A stretch of DNA of 7,797 bases from an uncultured Clostridia bacterium (GTDB lineage: Bacteria > Bacillota > Clostridia > TANB77 > CAG-508): the NCBI GenBank assembly GCA_947631725.1, contig CANRML010000056.1, positions 1-7,797 on the forward strand, written 5' to 3'. Shown here one piece after another: positions 6,572-7,797 of this stretch. The position numbers and the translations under genes are program-made. The notes under the pieces are model-generated. The model did no database searches. It was not told the origin of the DNA and worked only from the letters and a program-made list of their open reading frames with translations. How positions within the stretch are numbered: position 1 is the stretch's first letter; the number at the start of each line of letters is the position of its first letter.

Positions 6572-6925
6572 ATGATTGAAATTACTATTATTCTGGTAGG
6601 TGCAATATTTTTAGTGCTATTGGCATACACAACAATAATGCCACTTTCAAAAAAGAAGCATAAGAAAAGAAAACAGCAAATAGAAGAATATATAACGCCT
6701 GAATTCAAACCATTAACACAAGAAGAAATAAATGATATTCATTCTCGAGGAAAGATAACTCCAGCTGAAAAGGTAATGGAGTGGGAGAAAATGAATGCTT
6801 GTGTTTCAGCAGACGAAATGTGGACTTCTGCATGGCGGTGCAAAAAATTCAAATCATGCCATGACTGTTTAGTTGATTATGCTGTAAATGATCAAGATGA
6901 ATATGTACCATCCTTAAAAGAGTAA
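6572..6925 (+). CDS. Small single-pass membrane protein with cytoplasmic four-Cys tail, function unknown
   Basis: A 117-residue protein I do not recognise. Residues 2-24 form one hydrophobic helix, followed at once by a strongly basic stretch (KKKHKKRK, 27-34). By the positive-inside rule this puts the C-terminal 90 residues in the cytoplasm. The tail has a polar helical region (35-72), then cysteines C77, C90, C96 and C99 plus H97, with the dense motif W-R-C-K-K-F-K-S-C-H-D-C-L-V-D-Y-A at 88-104. Spaced cysteines on the reducing side of the membrane suggest bound zinc or an Fe-S centre rather than disulfides; that is inference. GGGAGGAG ends 5 nt before the ATG. The gene has its own promoter, a structured leader and a strong terminator, so it appears to be a single-gene unit under its own control. 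Confidence 0.85.
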   Translation: MIEITIILVGAIFLVLLAYTTIMPLSKKKHKKRKQQIEEYITPEFKPLTQEEINDIHSRGKITPAEKVMEWEKMNACVSADEMWTSAWRCKKFKSCHDCLVDYAVNDQDEYVPSLKE

Positions 6926-6936
6926 AATTTTAATCA

Positions 6937-6972
6937 CAAAAAAAGCAATACAAAAATGTGTTGCTTTTTTTG
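6937..6972 (+). terminator. Strong intrinsic terminator, A-tract/T-tract type
   Basis: Bases 6937-6951 pair with 6958-6972 in a 15-bp stem containing a single G-T wobble, around a 6-nt AT loop. Seven A bases (6938-6944) face seven T bases (6965-6971), so the U-tract is part of the stem and the element could also work on the opposite strand. It lies 11 nt after the stop of the four-Cys gene. Confidence 0.9.
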
Positions 6973-6996
6973 TTTATACAAGCATTAATTCCAATA

Positions 6997-7026
6997 GGTA
7001 CAGACTGAAAAGAAAAATCATATAAT
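6997..7026 (+). promoter_or_regulatory. Promoter of the 7059 gene, good -10 and weak -35
   Basis: TATAAT (7021-7026) is consensus. The best -35 candidate is GGTACA (6997-7002, 3 of 6) with an 18-nt spacer, so an activator may be needed or the assignment may be wrong. The preceding terminator makes a promoter here necessary. The expected leader is about 26 nt. Confidence 0.5.
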
Positions 7027-7044
7027 AAATATGAAGAAACAAAA

Positions 7045-7053
7045 AAGGAGGAG
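7045..7053 (+). promoter_or_regulatory. Near-perfect Shine-Dalgarno site
   Basis: AAGGAGGAG ends 5 nt before the ATG at 7059. It is the strongest ribosome site in the window and predicts high translation of the secreted protein. Confidence 0.75.
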
Positions 7054-7058
7054 CAAAA

Positions 7059-7550
7059 ATGAAATATAAGAAAAATATTGTTATTGGAATTTTAATGATA
7101 GTAATATTACTAATGGCAGTAGGATATTCAGCATTTGCAACTCATTTCAATATAAATGGAACAGCAGAAATCACAGGTGAGTGGGATGTAAGAATAAGTA
7201 ATATAGAAACACAAGAAATAAGTAAAGGATGTGATGATGGAGATCCTCAATATACAAATACAACTGCAACATTTAATGCAAAATTAAAAAAACCAGGAGA
7301 TATAGTAACATATGCCATAACAGTTAAAAATGCTGGAACAATTGATGCTAAATTAAACAATGTAATTTTTAAAGAAGAAGATGGAGGCTCAGAAGCAATT
7401 AGCTATGAAACAACACCACTTACGAATACACTAAAATCAGGAGAAGAGGCTACTTTTTTAGTAAAACTTAAATATAATCAAGAAACAACAGAAGTGCCAG
7501 AAATAAAAACTAAAACAATAACTGGAATTGTAGAATATGTACAAGAATAA
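7059..7550 (+). CDS. TasA/camelysin-like secreted beta-sandwich protein (tentative)
   Basis: A 163-residue exported protein. Basic MKYKK precedes a hydrophobic core (7-22) and the sequence GYSAFA-THF. Cleavage after A27 is likely, in the style of signal peptides handled by SipW-type signal peptidases. The mature part is rich in Thr, Asn and beta-forming residues, with G-T-A-E-I-x-G-E-W-D-V (34-44) and K-P-G-D-I-V-T-Y-x-I-T-V-K-N-x-G-T-I-D-A-K-L (78-99). The latter is typical of beta-sandwich surface proteins, and the overall plan resembles TasA/CalY proteins, which form biofilm fibres or act as surface proteins in Firmicutes. A lone cysteine (C58) sits in an acidic loop, C-D-D-G-D. The family assignment rests on architecture rather than a diagnostic motif. 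The next gene overlaps its 3' end, so the two probably act together. Confidence 0.8.
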   Translation: MKYKKNIVIGILMIVILLMAVGYSAFATHFNINGTAEITGEWDVRISNIETQEISKGCDDGDPQYTNTTATFNAKLKKPGDIVTYAITVKNAGTIDAKLNNVIFKEEDGGSEAISYETTPLTNTLKSGEEATFLVKLKYNQETTEVPEIKTKTITGIVEYVQE

Positions 7551-7797
7551 ATCAATATTTATAATACTAGTAATATATTTGATTGTAACAGTTAATTTAT
7601 CGATATATAAAGCAAGTATTTATACAAATATAATAAATCCAATATTTTGGGGATGTATGTCAATATATTTTATACAAGAATTAAGAAAATATCAGATAAG
7701 ATTAAATAAAAATAAAAATAAAAATAAAAAATACTTTAGATATATGCTTATAATTTCATTTATAAATGTTTTAATAAACTTTTATCTAGGATTTGTT
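7537..7797 (+). CDS. Multi-pass membrane protein, 3'-truncated by window edge
   Basis: An ATG at 7537 opens a frame that overlaps the previous gene by 14 bases and runs to the window end without a stop (87 residues visible). It encodes K-N-K followed by a hydrophobic helix (about 6-22), a second hydrophobic stretch (about 29-48, N-P-I-F-W-G-C-M-S-I-Y-F), a very basic loop with Asn-Lys repeats (about 51-68), and a third helix starting near 70. Such a pattern in an overlapping reading frame is unlikely by chance. The overlap implies translational coupling with the secreted protein upstream. It could serve export, processing or anchoring of that protein. No signal peptidase SGSMEP-type motif is visible, so I do not call it SipW. 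The function is unknown. Confidence 0.75.
   Translation, partial: MYKNKSIFIILVIYLIVTVNLSIYKASIYTNIINPIFWGCMSIYFIQELRKYQIRLNKNKNKNKKYFRYMLIISFINVLINFYLGFV
7705..7728 (+). repeat. Hexanucleotide microsatellite, four copies of AATAAA
   Basis: Four exact AATAAA units encode (Asn-Lys)4 in the basic loop of the membrane protein. Adding or losing whole units keeps the frame, so it would vary loop length without breaking the gene. Confidence 0.8.

Noticed and set aside
6507..6575. A 22-codon TTG-started frame through the structured leader, ending in TGA that overlaps the ATG at 6572
   Set aside because: It has no convincing ribosome site, a rare start codon and an unremarkable composition. The ATGA overlap is probably chance, although an uncharacterised leader peptide cannot be fully excluded.
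755..6708. Minus-strand open frames opposite the large genes (for example 755-1111, 1605-1835, 5689-5937, 6490-6708)
   Set aside because: They lie antisense to well-supported genes, show Leu/Ile/Phe/Ser-rich translations typical of reversed A-rich coding DNA, and I saw no ribosome sites to support them.

Overview
The window is very AT-rich bacterial DNA, about a quarter G+C by eye. Every supported gene is on the + strand, with purine-rich Shine-Dalgarno sites, heavy AGA/ATA/AAA codon use and A-tract/T-tract intrinsic terminators. It reads as an uncultured low-GC Firmicute of the Clostridia or a related gut lineage. TGG is the only Trp codon used and no gene contains an internal TGA, so the standard code 11 applies and a Mollicutes-type code is not suggested. 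I cannot name the species from sequence alone.

Region 1 (1-3034) holds the 3' part of a NodB-type polysaccharide deacetylase with all catalytic motifs. It is followed, with almost no gap, by a GTG-started gene for a large, charged, coiled-coil protein that I do not recognise. That gene carries a frameshift near 2587. The reading frame continues, without any start signal of its own, to 3034, giving a conceptual 765-aa product. A GC-rich hairpin with a T-tract (3048-3076) ends the region.

Region 2 (3097-4359) is a secreted GH25 muramidase with three C-terminal LysM repeats. With the deacetylase it makes the left half a cell-wall/glycan-processing neighbourhood.

Region 3 (4394-5327) is a self-contained unit. 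A consensus sigma-A promoter with a LexA-like palindrome wedged between -35 and -10 drives an ORF6N DNA-binding protein fused to a PLD-like C-terminal domain. A 21-bp perfect inverted repeat lies inside the coding sequence. It resembles a phage-type regulator or antirepressor.

Region 4 (5390-7797) is a series of small envelope-associated genes. They are a membrane-anchored protein of unknown function (5486-6433); a small one-TM protein with a four-cysteine cytoplasmic tail (6572-6925), preceded by an extended -10 promoter and a structured leader that could mask its own ribosome site; a strong terminator; a TasA/camelysin-like secreted beta-rich protein (7059-7550); and the start of an overlapping multi-pass membrane protein (7537-end, cut by the window edge). 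No stretch longer than 300 bases lacks a gene. I see no tRNA, rRNA, CRISPR array or insertion sequence.

The strongest candidates for something undescribed are the switch-like leader at 6487-6571, the ORF6N/PLD unit with its two palindromes, and the unknown 765-aa protein coupled to the deacetylase.
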